Source: Halodesulfovibrio sp. (GTDB lineage: Bacteria; Desulfobacterota; Desulfovibrionia; Desulfovibrionales; Desulfovibrionaceae). From it: 61,689 bases of DNA. The DNA lies in the NCBI RefSeq assembly GCF_015482765.1, contig NZ_JADMLB010000039.1, positions 1-61,689 on the forward strand. The letters run 5' to 3'. The notes beneath the pieces are model-generated. The model saw only the letters and a program-made list of their open reading frames with translations, ran no database searches and was not told the DNA's origin. Shown piece by piece: positions 41,649-52,318 of this stretch. Within the stretch, counting starts at the first letter, position 1. The number at the start of each line of letters is the position of its first letter. A program made the translations under genes and the position numbers.

Positions 41649-43034
41649 TTATTCTGACTGGATGTTGTATGAACGGAGCTTACGATACAGATAGCTGCGC
41701 TCTAAGCCGATGGCTTCAGCAAGTCTGGTAATGTTCCCGTCAAACTCTTTAAGCTTGGCTTCAAGAAAAGCAGCTTCAAAATGATTCCGCGCTTCTTTAA
41801 AGTCTACAGAACCACCGGAGATAAGCTGTTCAGAACCGGAAACAGGCTGCGGCATGAATTGAGAGAATTCAGGCGGCAGCATTTTGGCGGTAATAGTCTT
41901 TCCGCCGTACATAATCAGCATGCGTTCAACAAAGTTTTTCAACTCACGCACGTTGCCTGGCCATGCATATTGCAACAAGGCTTTAGTGGCATCATCATCA
42001 AATGTCAGCGGCTTGAATCCATGTTCAGCCACAAGCATGTTCACAAAATTTTCAATAAGCAGGATGACGTCAGAACCACGCTCACGAAGCGGCGGAACGT
42101 AGATAGGGAATACGCGTAAGCGGTAATACAAGTCTTCTCTGAAATTGCCTTCGCGGATCTCATCTTCAAGCGTCTTGTTTGTCGCAGCAATCACACGCAC
42201 ATTAACCTTGATGGTTTTGTTGCCGCCAACACGTTCAAATGACTGCTCCTGAAGAATACGCAGAATCTTTGCTTGCGTTTTCATGCTCATGTCCCCGATT
42301 TCATCAAGGAACAATGTGCCGTTGTTTGCCATTTCAAACTTACCGGTCTTTGGCTGGTCTGCTCCGGTAAACGCCCCTTTTTCATGACCGAATAATTCGG
42401 ATTCGATCAACTCTTCAGGAATAGCCGCGCAGTTTACCGCCACAAGAGGGTTGTCTACCCTGCGTGAATGAGCATGAATAGAGCGTGCGGCAATTTCTTT
42501 GCCGGTTCCGTTTTCACCGGTAATCAATACCCATGCATCAGTCGGCGCAACCCGTTCAATCTGTTCGCGTAACTCAACAACAGGAGCAGATTCACCTGTG
42601 ATTTCCACGGTCTGTTCAGTGCGGATGCGTGATTTAAGCGCAAGGTTCTCTTTGCGAAGATTTTGAAACTCCAGCGCCTTGTCCGCAGCAATCACAACCT
42701 TTTCAAGAGATAACGGCTTTTCAATGAAGTCATGTGCACCATATTTGATGGCGTTAACAGCAGTCTCAATATTTCCGTGACCGGAAATCATGATAACCGG
42801 CAAGGATTTGTCGTGCTGTTTTATCTGGGTCAGCACTTCCATGCCGTCCATACCGGGGAGCCAAATATCAAGAAATACGAGGTCAGGTGAAAGTTCTTTA
42901 ACGGCTTTGAGTCCAAGCTCGCCGCTTTCTGCCTCTTCAACACTGTAGTCTTCGTCTTCTAGAATGCCGCGCAGCGAAAAGCGGATTCCTTCCTCATCAT
43001 CAATAATTAATATACGAGCCTTGGACTGAGGCAT
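41649..43034 (-). CDS. ntrX: Sigma54-dependent response regulator NtrX
   Basis: At 461 residues it has a receiver (Asp56 in FLDIWLPGMDG), an AAA+ domain with Walker A GENGTGKE, the GAFTGA loop and RILQEQSFERVGG, and a C-terminal Fis-type helix-turn-helix (EAIGLERSYLYRKLRS). GGAG precedes the ATG. It forms a minus-strand operon with the NtrY-like kinase, an SDR protein and DUF4390. NtrYX responds to nitrogen, redox or envelope state depending on the species; its targets here are unknown. Confidence 0.93.
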   Translation of the reverse strand: MPQSKARILIIDDEEGIRFSLRGILEDEDYSVEEAESGELGLKAVKELSPDLVFLDIWLPGMDGMEVLTQIKQHDKSLPVIMISGHGNIETAVNAIKYGAHDFIEKPLSLEKVVIAADKALEFQNLRKENLALKSRIRTEQTVEITGESAPVVELREQIERVAPTDAWVLITGENGTGKEIAARSIHAHSRRVDNPLVAVNCAAIPEELIESELFGHEKGAFTGADQPKTGKFEMANNGTLFLDEIGDMSMKTQAKILRILQEQSFERVGGNKTIKVNVRVIAATNKTLEDEIREGNFREDLYYRLRVFPIYVPPLRERGSDVILLIENFVNMLVAEHGFKPLTFDDDATKALLQYAWPGNVRELKNFVERMLIMYGGKTITAKMLPPEFSQFMPQPVSGSEQLISGGSVDFKEARNHFEAAFLEAKLKEFDGNITRLAEAIGLERSYLYRKLRSYNIQSE

Positions 43035-43077
43035 AGCAGCTCCATGGGGTGATTAAACAGAATAGAAAATAAACAGC

Positions 43078-44016
43078 CTAAGGGCGAAGTAGATTGTTCA
43101 GAGCATCTTCAAGAGAAGGATACGAGAAGCAGTATCCGGATTCCAGCAGTTTTTCCGGCAGTACGCGTTGGCCTTGCAGAATGAGTTCTTCAGCCATTTC
43201 ACCAAGTGCCATACGTAAAACAGGAGCCGGAACCCGAAGCCATGAAGGCTTGTTAAGTACTTTTCCTAACGTATTGCAAAAAGCATCCATTGTTTCAGGA
43301 TACGGTGACGTAAGGTTGAATTCTCCGGTGCATGTAGGTGTGTTGATGATGTGGATAATTGCATCCACCTGATCCTGAATATGGATCCATGACATCACCT
43401 GCTTGCCGCTGCCAAGCGGACCGCCGACTCCCATGCGGAATGGCGTAAGAAATTTGTCCAGCGCACCGCCGTGTCCGAGCACCATTCCGGTGCGAATGAT
43501 AACGCGTCTGGTTCCGGTAACATCCATACAACTTGTGGAAGCTTCCCATTCTCTGCATACAGAGGCAAGAAACCCCTGACCGGCCGGACTGTCTTCAGTC
43601 ACATGACTCTCTTCAGGGGATGTAGGGTGCGAACCGTAAAAACCGATTGCAGAGCTTTGGATAACAACCCGCGGCTTTTCTTCAACCATGTCCATAGCCT
43701 TGCACATGGCAGTGCCTGCCACAATACGCGAATCACGTATGTCGGCTTTGCGTTCATCCGTCCAGCGTCCGGCGGCAATATTAGAACCGACAAGGTTGAT
43801 GACAACGTCGGCACCTTTTAAATGGGTAGCCAGCTGTTCAGGATTTTTCCCGTCCCATAACGCAAAATCCACATGGAAAGAATGCCCTTCCGGAATAAGG
43901 AAGCGGCCATGTTCCGGATTACGCGAGGTAACGACAACGTGAACATCATTTTCAAGCAGTCGGCTGGTGAGCGCCCGACCTATAAAACCCGAACCACCAA
44001 GAAGTACAGCACGCAT
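43078..44016 (-). CDS. TIGR01777-type NAD(P)-binding epimerase (YfcH-like)
   Basis: About 312 residues. The start was moved to the ATG at 44016 with GGGAG before it. LLGGSGFIGRALTSRL is the Rossmann GxxGxxG motif and SSAIGFYGSH holds the YxxxK-type region in degenerate form; QVMSWIHIQD and LPEKLLESGY follow the TIGR01777 pattern. Substrate and reaction are unknown for the family. Its place inside the ntrY-ntrX operon is unusual. Confidence 0.88.
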   Translation of the reverse strand: MRAVLLGGSGFIGRALTSRLLENDVHVVVTSRNPEHGRFLIPEGHSFHVDFALWDGKNPEQLATHLKGADVVINLVGSNIAAGRWTDERKADIRDSRIVAGTAMCKAMDMVEEKPRVVIQSSAIGFYGSHPTSPEESHVTEDSPAGQGFLASVCREWEASTSCMDVTGTRRVIIRTGMVLGHGGALDKFLTPFRMGVGGPLGSGKQVMSWIHIQDQVDAIIHIINTPTCTGEFNLTSPYPETMDAFCNTLGKVLNKPSWLRVPAPVLRMALGEMAEELILQGQRVLPEKLLESGYCFSYPSLEDALNNLLRP

Positions 44017-44075
44017 AGTTTCAGGCTCCCTCTTGTTCTGGGGTTGGAACATTTTTTATATTTAGTGCGCTATTG

Positions 44076-46283
44076 TTATACCACAGGAAGCTCTACTGTG
44101 ACAATGGTTCCTCCATGTTCAGGAGTGTTCGCCCGCACGTAGCCCCGATGATCACTGATGATAGATTTTACGATGGTCAAGCCCAGTCCGGTGCCGCCCT
44201 TTTTGTGGGAGAAATATGGCTCAAACAGACGGGAACGCTCTTCCTGAGTCAGCCCCGGACCATTGTCTTCCACATCAATACGCACAAGCCCGAGACTTTG
44301 TTTGTATTCCAGTGTCACGGTTACCGTGGCATTGTCTTTTCCTGTCAGAATCTCAGCAGCGTTGGACATGATGTTCATGAACACACGTTTCAGAGCAGAG
44401 CTGTCCATCTGGATTGTAGGAATATCGTTCATACGCTGGTAGTTCCAGCTGATGGTACTGTGCGAGTTTTTGTACAGCGTAACCAGTTCCTGCAGCAACG
44501 GATCAATTTCACCCGGAGCAAGCATAACTTCAGGTAATTTTGCAAATGCAGAGAATTCCTGAACCATGTTCTGTAACTCTTCAACTTCCTTAACAATCAA
44601 GTTTGTGCACTGGCTGAACGCAGGTTCATCAATCTGCTTGCCGTATTTACGTTGCAAGCGCTGTGCGGAAAGCTTGATCGGAGTGAGCGGGTTTTTGATT
44701 TCGTGTGCAATTCGTCGGGCAACTTCACGCCACGCAGCCATGCGCTGCATTTTTTCCAGTTCAGTAATATCTTCAATCACTGCAACAAAACCGAACTGGT
44801 TGGTGTCGTGAGCAGGCAGACCGATGGCACTGAGTAACAGCTTAAGTTCTCTGCCGCCGATGTTTACAGCTACTTCACGCTTCCAAGGTGATTCAGGGGT
44901 GGTCTGGAAATGTGTAACCAGCTCTCCAACCAGCTCACCTTCAACACGTGAGCGCAGAAGTGTGCGTACATTCCAGCCAATAAGAGATTGTGCGGAAACA
45001 CCGAACATGCTGGCGGCAGCTTTGTTGATAGTAGAAATCTGGCCGAGAGAATCGACCGAAACCACGCCCGCAGCCGTGTTATCAAGAACAGCCTCAATGT
45101 ATCGGTTACGTTGCTCTTTTTCGAGATTCTGCTTCTCAAGTTTGGTGTTTGCATCAGTAATGCTGTTACGGCTTTGCTCTAAATCTTCCGCCATGCGGTT
45201 AAAGGAGCCTACAAGAACACCCAGTTCATCGGTTGATCTGTCTTCAAGACGAACAGAAAGGTCGCCTTTGGAAATTCGTTCAGTCGCTTTTCCAAGCGCA
45301 AGAATAGGTTCGACAAGCTCTTTTGCAAGTCGGAAGCCGAACCACATGGCACCGAGAATAATAAGCAGGGTCACAACGCCCAGAATGAAGTAGAGCGTAA
45401 TTTTGAGCGGACGCTTGAGGGTACGCAGCTTTTTGTATTCATCAAGACCGCGAACAATGCGGTCAAGCTTGAACATGGTATCCTTGCCGATACTGCGCAC
45501 GAGCACGAGATAACCGGTCTTGCCTTCATCAACCGGCATAACGCCTACAGCATAGTCAGACGCACCACCAGGCCAGATGAGAGACCAGAAGCGGGGATTT
45601 TTTTCAAGGTTGCCCCAGTTAATGCGGCTCTTGGTTTCATCCCAAACCTTCTCAATGTTTTTTTCTCCGTGCCAGTTCTGCTCAGTACGCTTGGGCGTCA
45701 TTACGCCGACAACTGTCAGGTTGTATTCGGAACGTTTTTCTTCAAGGAAGCTGTCCATGCCTTTACCGCCCCACGCAAATTTGCGTTTGCGGATCTGGCC
45801 GATGATGTTCTTGCTGAAGTGTTCAAGATCGTTCAGAGAATCGGCATAGAACGTTTGTCCGATATCAAGGGCGGTTTCCATGGACGTTTCAACCTGATTT
45901 TTAAACCAGTAATCCACGGAGGTCTGCACAAACTGGGTGCTGATAAAAAACATGAGTGCTGTAGGAATCAGCGAAAGACACATGAAGACAAGAACAAGGC
46001 GAGTACGCAGATGAGAACCGAGTACTTTACGTCGTCGTTCAAGAATCAGCTTGATCCCGTTACGCAGAACAATGAACAGGATAAGTAATACGAGGATAAA
46101 GTTTAAGTTAAACAGGGCAAGAAATAAGTACGAGTCTACACCAAGGTACTTAAGCTCAATCCATGTAAGGGTGATGATAACGAGAAAAATGACAGCAGCG
46201 ACTACCAGCTCGCGTTTCCGTCGTTTTTTTTCGTGAGCATCAATTGCGTTTACTATAATCGTGCCCTGATCATTAGGGGTCAT
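44076..46283 (-). CDS. ntrY: Membrane sensor histidine kinase NtrY
   Basis: At 735 residues it has an N-terminal group of membrane segments (about 25-110), a periplasmic sensor, another segment (about 295-317), HAMP, PAS (about 400-500), HisKA with RRIAHEIKNPLTPIKLSAQRL and HATPase with MNIMSNAAEIL and GTGLGLTIVKSII. This order is that of NtrY. AGGA precedes the ATG, 18 bases behind the DUF4390 stop. It should phosphorylate NtrX, encoded two genes on. Confidence 0.93.
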   Translation of the reverse strand: MTPNDQGTIIVNAIDAHEKKRRKRELVVAAVIFLVIITLTWIELKYLGVDSYLFLALFNLNFILVLLILFIVLRNGIKLILERRRKVLGSHLRTRLVLVFMCLSLIPTALMFFISTQFVQTSVDYWFKNQVETSMETALDIGQTFYADSLNDLEHFSKNIIGQIRKRKFAWGGKGMDSFLEEKRSEYNLTVVGVMTPKRTEQNWHGEKNIEKVWDETKSRINWGNLEKNPRFWSLIWPGGASDYAVGVMPVDEGKTGYLVLVRSIGKDTMFKLDRIVRGLDEYKKLRTLKRPLKITLYFILGVVTLLIILGAMWFGFRLAKELVEPILALGKATERISKGDLSVRLEDRSTDELGVLVGSFNRMAEDLEQSRNSITDANTKLEKQNLEKEQRNRYIEAVLDNTAAGVVSVDSLGQISTINKAAASMFGVSAQSLIGWNVRTLLRSRVEGELVGELVTHFQTTPESPWKREVAVNIGGRELKLLLSAIGLPAHDTNQFGFVAVIEDITELEKMQRMAAWREVARRIAHEIKNPLTPIKLSAQRLQRKYGKQIDEPAFSQCTNLIVKEVEELQNMVQEFSAFAKLPEVMLAPGEIDPLLQELVTLYKNSHSTISWNYQRMNDIPTIQMDSSALKRVFMNIMSNAAEILTGKDNATVTVTLEYKQSLGLVRIDVEDNGPGLTQEERSRLFEPYFSHKKGGTGLGLTIVKSIISDHRGYVRANTPEHGGTIVTVELPVV

Positions 46284-46301
46284 AAAAAATCCTGCGTACT
46301 A

Positions 46302-46889
46302 TCAGTACGTAAAGTCCGTTGAGTATTGAATCGGAGGAGCCGGATCCCATGACCAGAAAAAGAAGGATTTCGTAAGCCATTCCGGAATATCCGTATTAAC
46401 CATCTCAACATTCAGTGTCACTCGGTAGTCATTACCGGAGGTCATAAGCGTTGTGCTGCCTACAGGCATAGACATGGTTTTCCATGTACCTTCAAGCAGC
46501 TTGCGCAGACTCTTGTTCCTGTGCGGAGCTTTGTTGTCCGGCATGGTAATGTAAAAATCTTTAGTCAGTGTGTCGTAATACAGGCGACTGTTCAGGGTTG
46601 TTTCAGCAAGGTTTTTTCTGAACCAGTACGAACGCGGTCGGGATAAATCCACACGGCAGGTCAGTTCAACCTGAACACCTTCGGTAAGCAGAACACGAAG
46701 TTGATCAAGTTGCGTAACGCCGACACCGAAGTTGAGCAGCAGAGCGCCGTCGGTTTCAGAAAGACGAAAAGATGTAAGGCGCATTTCCTGTGATGAAGCA
46801 TAAGCAGGAGCAGGCAGGGTTGCACACAGCAGGCAAAGTGCCACAGCGGAGAGCAGGAATGTGCGTAAGGTATTTGATACTCGGGTCAT
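46302..46889 (-). CDS. DUF4390 exported protein
   Basis: A 195-residue protein with a signal peptide (LRTFLLSAVALCLLCATLPAPAYA) and a beta-rich mature part (EVQVELTCRVDLSRPRSYWF-like core, SYWFRKNLAE). DUF4390 genes precede ntrY in many proteobacteria, and so does this one. It is probably periplasmic and may assist or sense for NtrY. It is the first gene of the operon. Confidence 0.88.
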   Translation of the reverse strand: MTRVSNTLRTFLLSAVALCLLCATLPAPAYASSQEMRLTSFRLSETDGALLLNFGVGVTQLDQLRVLLTEGVQVELTCRVDLSRPRSYWFRKNLAETTLNSRLYYDTLTKDFYITMPDNKAPHRNKSLRKLLEGTWKTMSMPVGSTTLMTSGNDYRVTLNVEMVNTDIPEWLTKSFFFWSWDPAPPIQYSTDFTY

Positions 46890-47051
46890 AGAGTCTCTGC
46901 TTGAGTTAGGGTCATTTTATTCACACCAAAATATGCCGGATTTTGTCATACAGTTTCGTCGTTGGCAAGCCGTCTGGAAGAATATTGACTACTATTTATT
47001 TCAACGTGATAGCGCAGGAAAGAATATGGCAATTGCGTAGTTCATAAAAAG

Positions 47052-47092
47052 AAAAACTGTGCCCGTGGTTACTGTATGAGGCACAGTTTTTT
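47052..47092. terminator. Terminator of the ribose operon, both strands
   Basis: AAAAACTGTGCC and GGCACAGTTTTTT pair with a 16-base loop; T runs follow on both strands. It lies 75 bases behind the rbsK stop. Confidence 0.92.
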
Positions 47093-47166
47093 GATGCATA
47101 ACGCTGACAGTAAAATAGCAATTACATAAGAAATTGCTGTAATACTCGCAGATGTATTGCAAAACA

Positions 47167-48090
47167 TCATTCTTTTTTCAAAAATTGATCCACTTCTTTT
47201 CTGGTGGGTATGGAGGGCTGCGCTCCTAACCGCGTTACCGCGATTGCTGCTGCACCGTGAGCAAAGCGGACAGCGTCATCCATTTCTTTCCCCTCCAGTA
47301 ATGCCGTAACAAGAGCACCGTTAAATACATCACCGGCAGCAGTTGTATCGATCGGGCGAACTACGAACCCTTCAAGAATTCGCATGCCTGAACTGTCGCT
47401 GATAAAGGCTCCTTTGCTGCCGAGAGTAATAACAACTTGCTCTACGCCTTTTTCATGGAACACAGCAGCAGCTTTGCGGGCATCTTCTTCTGTGTTTACC
47501 GCAATACCGGTAAGCACTTCTGTTTCGGTTTCGTTCGGTGTAATCATGGTGACATGCGCCAACAAAGAATCTGGAAGCGGGTGGGCAGGAGCCGGATTCA
47601 AAATGACTCTTTTTCCGGCAAGATGCGCAATTTTTGCCATTAATTCAATGGTAATAAGCGGGGTTTCCAACTGCATCAGTAGGGCATCTGCTTCTTCAAG
47701 CAGGCCAAGATGCGGCTCTACTATTTCCGGTAACAACCGTGCGTTTGCTTCAGGAGAAATACCGATGGTGTTTTCGCCTTCAGCGTTTACATAAATGATA
47801 GCAACTCCGGTGGGAGTGTCCGGCATCATCGTGACGCCGTCGGTATGAATACCGTCTACCTCAAAGGAGGTGATGCTTTTTTTGCCGAACGCATCATCAC
47901 CGACGCAGGCAATAAGAGAAATATCAGCGCCTAATCTTCCCGCAGCAACAGCCTGATTTGCTCCTTTGCCGCCGGAAACAACTTTGTATCCGTGACCGGA
48001 TACGGTTTCCCCCGGACGTGGAAACGCTTCAACCTGCAAAATATGGTCGGCATTAACACTGCCGAGAACAATAAGTTTTTTGTGTGCCAT
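47167..48090 (-). CDS. rbsK: Ribokinase (RbsK)
   Basis: A 307-residue PfkB-family kinase that phosphorylates D-ribose to ribose 5-phosphate. GGKGANQAVAAGRLG near residue 40 and the catalytic TTAAGDVFNGAL near 255 are the two PfkB signatures. GGAGAG precedes the ATG. It is last in the rbsDACBK operon, behind a long inverted repeat. Confidence 0.96.
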   Translation of the reverse strand: MAHKKLIVLGSVNADHILQVEAFPRPGETVSGHGYKVVSGGKGANQAVAAGRLGADISLIACVGDDAFGKKSITSFEVDGIHTDGVTMMPDTPTGVAIIYVNAEGENTIGISPEANARLLPEIVEPHLGLLEEADALLMQLETPLITIELMAKIAHLAGKRVILNPAPAHPLPDSLLAHVTMITPNETETEVLTGIAVNTEEDARKAAAVFHEKGVEQVVITLGSKGAFISDSSGMRILEGFVVRPIDTTAAGDVFNGALVTALLEGKEMDDAVRFAHGAAAIAVTRLGAQPSIPTRKEVDQFLKKE

Positions 48091-48106
48091 ATGCTCTCCG
48101 TATCTG

Positions 48107-48166
48107 ATTTCCGGCGGACAGACTTCTTGCCAGCGAGGTAATGCAAAACAGCCCGCCGCCGGAAAT
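48107..48166 (-). other. Intercistronic stem-loop between rbsB and rbsK
   Basis: ATTTCCGGCGG and CCGCCGGAAAT form a perfect 11-bp stem around a 38-base loop. It has no T tract. It probably stabilises the rbsB 3' end, giving more binding protein than kinase. Confidence 0.7.
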
Positions 48167-48173
48167 GAGCAGC

Positions 48174-49049
48174 CTACTTAATAACTTGAAGCGGAACAGG
48201 AATGTTTGCTTCTACTTTTTCACCTTTCAGAATTTTTGCAGCGGTTTCAACACCAAGCGCGCCGATAAGAGCAGGCTGCTGCGCGATTGTTGCAGCCATG
48301 TCACCGCGTTTTACTGCTGCGATGCCGTCTTTGGTTCCGTCAAAACCGATGATAACTACTTTTTTCCCTGCGGCCTTCACAGCCTGTACAGCGCCGAGAG
48401 CCATCTCATCATTCTGGGCAAATACGCCTTGAACTTCCGGCTGAGCTGCAAGCAGGTTTTCCATAACGTTCAGCCCCTTGGTGCGGTCAAAATCTGCCGG
48501 CTGACTGGCAAGGACTTTGAAATCGTTTGCTTTAACAGCTTCAGCAAATCCGGCACCGCGATCACGGGCAGCGGATGTACCTGCAAGGCCTTCAAGCTGA
48601 ATAACTTTTGCGCCTTTGCCCAGCAGCGAAGCCATGTAATCGCCTGCCATTTTACCGCCGGCAACGTTGTCAGAAGCAATGTGGCTGGCTACCTTGCCGC
48701 GTGTTGCGCCGCGGTCGAGAGTGATGACAGGAATGTTCGCGCCGTTAATCATACGGATAGCATTGGAAACAGCGTCAGAATCAGTCGGATTAATGAGAAT
48801 AGCTTTTACCCCTCGGACAGTAAGGTCTTCAGCATTCGCAAGTTCTTTGCTCGGGTCATTCTGGGAATCGAGCACAATCAGCTCCAGTCCCATTTCTTTA
48901 GCCTTATCAACTGCACCGTCTTTAAGGGACACAAAGAACGGGTTGTTCAGCGTGGATACAACCAGTGCAATGGTGTCCTTTGCCTGAGCAGGAATACAAA
49001 GAGCCAATGTAAGTACCAACGTCGCAGTTAAACCCAACAGTCTTTTCAT
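48174..49049 (-). CDS. rbsB: D-ribose-binding periplasmic protein (RbsB)
   Basis: A 291-residue periplasmic binding protein of the sugar type 1 family with signal peptide [22 protein letters not shown]. Residues [36 protein letters not shown] and [13 protein letters not shown] match E. coli RbsB closely. It delivers ribose to RbsAC. Confidence 0.96.
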   Translation of the reverse strand: MKRLLGLTATLVLTLALCIPAQAKDTIALVVSTLNNPFFVSLKDGAVDKAKEMGLELIVLDSQNDPSKELANAEDLTVRGVKAILINPTDSDAVSNAIRMINGANIPVITLDRGATRGKVASHIASDNVAGGKMAGDYMASLLGKGAKVIQLEGLAGTSAARDRGAGFAEAVKANDFKVLASQPADFDRTKGLNVMENLLAAQPEVQGVFAQNDEMALGAVQAVKAAGKKVVIIGFDGTKDGIAAVKRGDMAATIAQQPALIGALGVETAAKILKGEKVEANIPVPLQVIK

Positions 49050-49075
49050 TGTAACTTCTCCTTGAAATGAGGATC

Positions 49076-50026
49076 TTATTTGCTTTTTGTATCAATCAAC
49101 ACCGCCAGAAGAATAACCAGAGCTTTGGCAATCATCTGGTAGTAGGATGAAACATCAAGCAGGTTTAAAGCATTGTTAAGGAACCCGATAATCAGTGCTC
49201 CGAGCAGCGTGCCGATAATTGTCCCTTTACCACCCATAAGACTGGTGCCGCCGAGAACAACAGCCGCAATGGCATCCAGTTCGTATCCTGCACCCGCAGT
49301 AGGCTGGGCAGAGGAGAGGCGGGATGTGACAATGAGTCCGGCAAGGGCTGAAAGAACACCGGAGATGGCGTAGACATAAATTTTAATGCGGTCGACGTTG
49401 ATGCCTGACAGACGTGTGGCTGTTTCGTTCCCTCCGAGGGCGTATATGTACCGTCCGAGCCGCGTATGATTCAGTAAGTACCAGGCACCAAGAAAGGTGA
49501 CAGCCATAATCCATACCGGAACAGGCACACCGAAGAGATAGCCGGTACCTATGACCGCAAAGCTGTCTGCCACATCGGTAAAGCCGGTAGAGATAGGGCG
49601 TCCGTCTGTGTAGACCAGCGTCAGGCCGCGTACCAGTGTCATGGCAACAAGGGTGGCAATAAAGGCTTGTACCTTGCCTTTTGCGATAATGATGCCGGTA
49701 ACGCCGCCCACAATGGCACCGGCGGCAAGAGACGTCCCCACAGCCACAGCAACAGGCAGTTCTGCGGCAATAAGCGAAGCACCTATTGCACCGCATAGAG
49801 CAAGGATTGAACCGACTGATAAGTCGATTCCCGCGGTCAGAATAACCATGGTCATGCCCACGGCGATAACAGCATTAACCGCAGTCTGCCGCAAAATATT
49901 CAGGATGTTTCCGGTGGTAAAGAAGTTGGGATTTAACAGTGATACCACAAGAATCATCGCAAGAAGTGCGATAAGGGTTTTCTGCTCAATCAGCCGGGTG
50001 GAGAGAGATTTTTTCTGGATTGTCAT
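49076..50026 (-). CDS. rbsC: Ribose ABC transporter permease (RbsC)
   Basis: A 316-residue inner-membrane permease with 8-10 hydrophobic segments, [18 protein letters not shown] near residue 60 and the cytoplasmic loop [16 protein letters not shown], which contacts the ATPase. It lies 12 bases behind rbsA. Confidence 0.96.
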   Translation of the reverse strand: MTIQKKSLSTRLIEQKTLIALLAMILVVSLLNPNFFTTGNILNILRQTAVNAVIAVGMTMVILTAGIDLSVGSILALCGAIGASLIAAELPVAVAVGTSLAAGAIVGGVTGIIIAKGKVQAFIATLVAMTLVRGLTLVYTDGRPISTGFTDVADSFAVIGTGYLFGVPVPVWIMAVTFLGAWYLLNHTRLGRYIYALGGNETATRLSGINVDRIKIYVYAISGVLSALAGLIVTSRLSSAQPTAGAGYELDAIAAVVLGGTSLMGGKGTIIGTLLGALIIGFLNNALNLLDVSSYYQMIAKALVILLAVLIDTKSK

Positions 50027-50038
50027 AGGTGTGTCATC

Positions 50039-51532
50039 CTAACGCGTCTTGCCTACAGCGCAGGCCATAATTGTTTCCTGATCAGCTTCGGCAGCAGTAA
50101 ATTCGCCACTGATGCGACCTTCATGCATAACAACGATTCGATCACTCATGCCCAGAATCTCCGGCATGTCGGAAGAAACAAGAATGATGCTCATGCCTTC
50201 CTTTTTGAATGTGTTAATAAGCTGGTAAATTTCTTTTTTCGCCCCGACATCAACGCCGCGTGTCGGTTCATCCAGAATCAGAACTTTAGGGCGAGTCATG
50301 AGTCCCTTGGCAATGGCTACTTTTTGCTGATTCCCGCCGGAGAGATTCCCTACAGCCTGTTTTCTGCTTGGAGTTTTGATGTTGAACGTTTCAATGTACT
50401 GGTTCACCGCATCCCGTTCTTTAGCATGGTACACTTGACCGGCTGCATGACTGAAATGTTTGAGTGCAGCCAATGTCATGTTTTCTTTGACAGAAAGTCC
50501 GAGAATCAGACCGTCGGCTTTACGGTCTTCACTGATAAAGGCAATGCCGGCTTCAAGTGCATCCTTCGGCGTACTGATGTGAACTTTTTTCCCGTTAATA
50601 ATAATGCATCCGCCAGTAACTGGGTTGGCTCCGAAAATAGCCTTCATAAGCTCTGTTCGTCCGGCACCCATTAATCCGGCAACGCCGACAATTTCGCCCT
50701 CACAAACTTCCAGACATACTTCGTTCACACCGTCGGCACTCAGGTTGTCGGTCTTAAGTTGCACATTACCCTTGGCAACAGCGATCCGTGGATACTGCTC
50801 CTCCAGTTTGCGTCCGACCATCAGTTCAATCATGGTCTCTTCAGTAAGTTCCGCCACAGGCATTTCTGCGATAAATTTGCCGTCGCGAAGGATGGTAACG
50901 TCATCACAGATATCAAAAATTTCTTTCAGTCTGTGGGAGATGTAGACAACGCCGTAATCTGCATCACGCAGTTCATTGATAACGGTGAACAATGCCTGCG
51001 TTTCGGTATCAGTGAGGGCATCAGTCGGTTCATCCATAATAATGACACGGGATTCAAACGAAAGGGCTTTGGCAATTTCGACCATCTGTTGTTCGCCTAT
51101 CCCTAATTCACCAAGTCGTGTCTTGGATGAACGGGAAATACCGAGTCGCTTAAGCAAATTATCTGCTTCCGTATACATGCGGTTCCAGAGAATATTCCCC
51201 AGTGATCCCACTTGTTCTCTGCCAAGAAAGATGTTCTCGGCAATGGAAAGTTCGGGCAGGAGATTGAGTTCTTGATGGATGATGGAAATTCCTGCTTTTT
51301 GAGATTGAGCAGGGCCTTTGAATGTCACTTTTTTCCCTAGGTAGGTCATGGTTCCGGCATCACGCTTGTAGATTCCGGTAAGTACTTTCATGAGGGTCGA
51401 TTTCCCTGCACCGTTTTCACCCACAAGAGCCATAACACGTCCTGCTGTAACGGTGAGATTAACACCGTCCAGCGCTTTGACCCCCGGGAAGCTTTTCTCG
51501 ATTCCTTCCAGTTTCAGCAGCTCGTTACCCAT
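50039..51532 (-). CDS. rbsA: Ribose ABC transporter ATP-binding protein (RbsA)
   Basis: A 497-residue protein with two fused ATPase domains. The first has Walker [15 protein letters not shown] and signature [15 protein letters not shown]; the second has the degenerate loop [16 protein letters not shown] and [15 protein letters not shown], the usual pattern for sugar importers. The ATG at 51532 has GGAG seven bases before it and is preferred to the TTG/ATG-like start at 51556. Confidence 0.96.
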   Translation of the reverse strand: MGNELLKLEGIEKSFPGVKALDGVNLTVTAGRVMALVGENGAGKSTLMKVLTGIYKRDAGTMTYLGKKVTFKGPAQSQKAGISIIHQELNLLPELSIAENIFLGREQVGSLGNILWNRMYTEADNLLKRLGISRSSKTRLGELGIGEQQMVEIAKALSFESRVIIMDEPTDALTDTETQALFTVINELRDADYGVVYISHRLKEIFDICDDVTILRDGKFIAEMPVAELTEETMIELMVGRKLEEQYPRIAVAKGNVQLKTDNLSADGVNEVCLEVCEGEIVGVAGLMGAGRTELMKAIFGANPVTGGCIIINGKKVHISTPKDALEAGIAFISEDRKADGLILGLSVKENMTLAALKHFSHAAGQVYHAKERDAVNQYIETFNIKTPSRKQAVGNLSGGNQQKVAIAKGLMTRPKVLILDEPTRGVDVGAKKEIYQLINTFKKEGMSIILVSSDMPEILGMSDRIVVMHEGRISGEFTAAEADQETIMACAVGKTR

Positions 51533-51542
51533 GTTCGCTCCG

Positions 51543-51962
51543 TTAAAAAACAACACCGGATTTCAGTGTGATATTTGCATAAGGAGTAAACTCACCAGTG
51601 CGGATAATGGCAACGCTTTTTTGCGTGTTGGCTTTATATTCTGTGTGAGGAACGTATGAGATCGAAATTTCTTTTTCACGCTGTGCTGCAATCATAGAAA
51701 GATATTCTGTAGTTGTGGCGTGCAGGGCAGGGCTGATTTTAGGGAACTCTTCGGCAAGTTCTACGGATTCAATTTCCATTTCAGAAATGACCGCAGCAAG
51801 GGTGTCCATAAACGAAGGGATGCCTTCGGACAGGGCAAGGTCGATGCGTTGAACGTTTTTAGGAACGGGTAAACCGGCATCACAAATTGTCACTGCATCA
51901 AAATGACCCAGTTTTGCGATGACGTAGGACACTTCCGAATTAATAAGAGTCGCCTTTTTCAT
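51543..51962 (-). CDS. rbsD: D-ribose pyranase (RbsD)
   Basis: A 139-residue mutarotase that interconverts the pyran and furan forms of ribose so that RbsK can use it. His20 ([16 protein letters not shown]) is the catalytic residue of the family, and [18 protein letters not shown] closes the protein. GAGGAG lies before the ATG. It is the first gene of the operon. Confidence 0.95.
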   Translation of the reverse strand: MKKATLINSEVSYVIAKLGHFDAVTICDAGLPVPKNVQRIDLALSEGIPSFMDTLAAVISEMEIESVELAEEFPKISPALHATTTEYLSMIAAQREKEISISYVPHTEYKANTQKSVAIIRTGEFTPYANITLKSGVVF

Positions 51963-52269
51963 GAATGCTCCTCTTTGCAGGATGTTCGATTAGTTAGGTA
52001 AACCACTAACTGTTGTATTGCGTCAAAAAAATGAGCAATACTCTCCAGCTGTGTTGAAGTTTGGCAGAACATATCACATTCGGCATAAAAAAGCTAAAAA
52101 ACGATGAGATGAAAAGACGAGGAACTCAGTACACAATTCATTTTGCGTAACAATTCAGAAAAAAAGCGTAGGAAAAGGAAAAATGAGGATGCGATGCGGC
52201 ATAAACGATGTCTTATGCAAATAAATGCAGACAGCATCATGATCAAAAAGAGCATAATTTGCACAAAAG
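51963..52269. other. Control region upstream of rbsD
   Basis: No gene is supported. It holds the two rbs palindromes at 51992-52041, a TTGACG (minus strand, near 52023) that may be a -35, and A/T-rich DNA of unclear use up to the hydF terminator. Confidence 0.55.
51992..52041. promoter_or_regulatory. Two palindromes upstream of rbsD, likely operators
   Basis: AGTTAG-N8-CTAACT (51992-52011) holds a nested GGTAAACC. GTATTGC-N13-GCAATAC (52015-52041) follows. They start 30 bases before the rbsD ATG. Neither matches the RbsR site of enterobacteria, and no regulator gene is in the window. Confidence 0.65.
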
Positions 52270-52307
52270 AAAATCCCCTGTGAAGCAGAAACATCACAGG
52301 GGATTTT
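52270..52307 (-). terminator. Terminator of the hyd maturation genes
   Basis: A perfect 14-bp stem AAAATCCCCTGTGA/TCACAGGGGATTTT follows the hydF stop on the minus strand, followed by CTTTT. Confidence 0.93.
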
Positions 52308-52318
52308 ATGGGCGTTTT

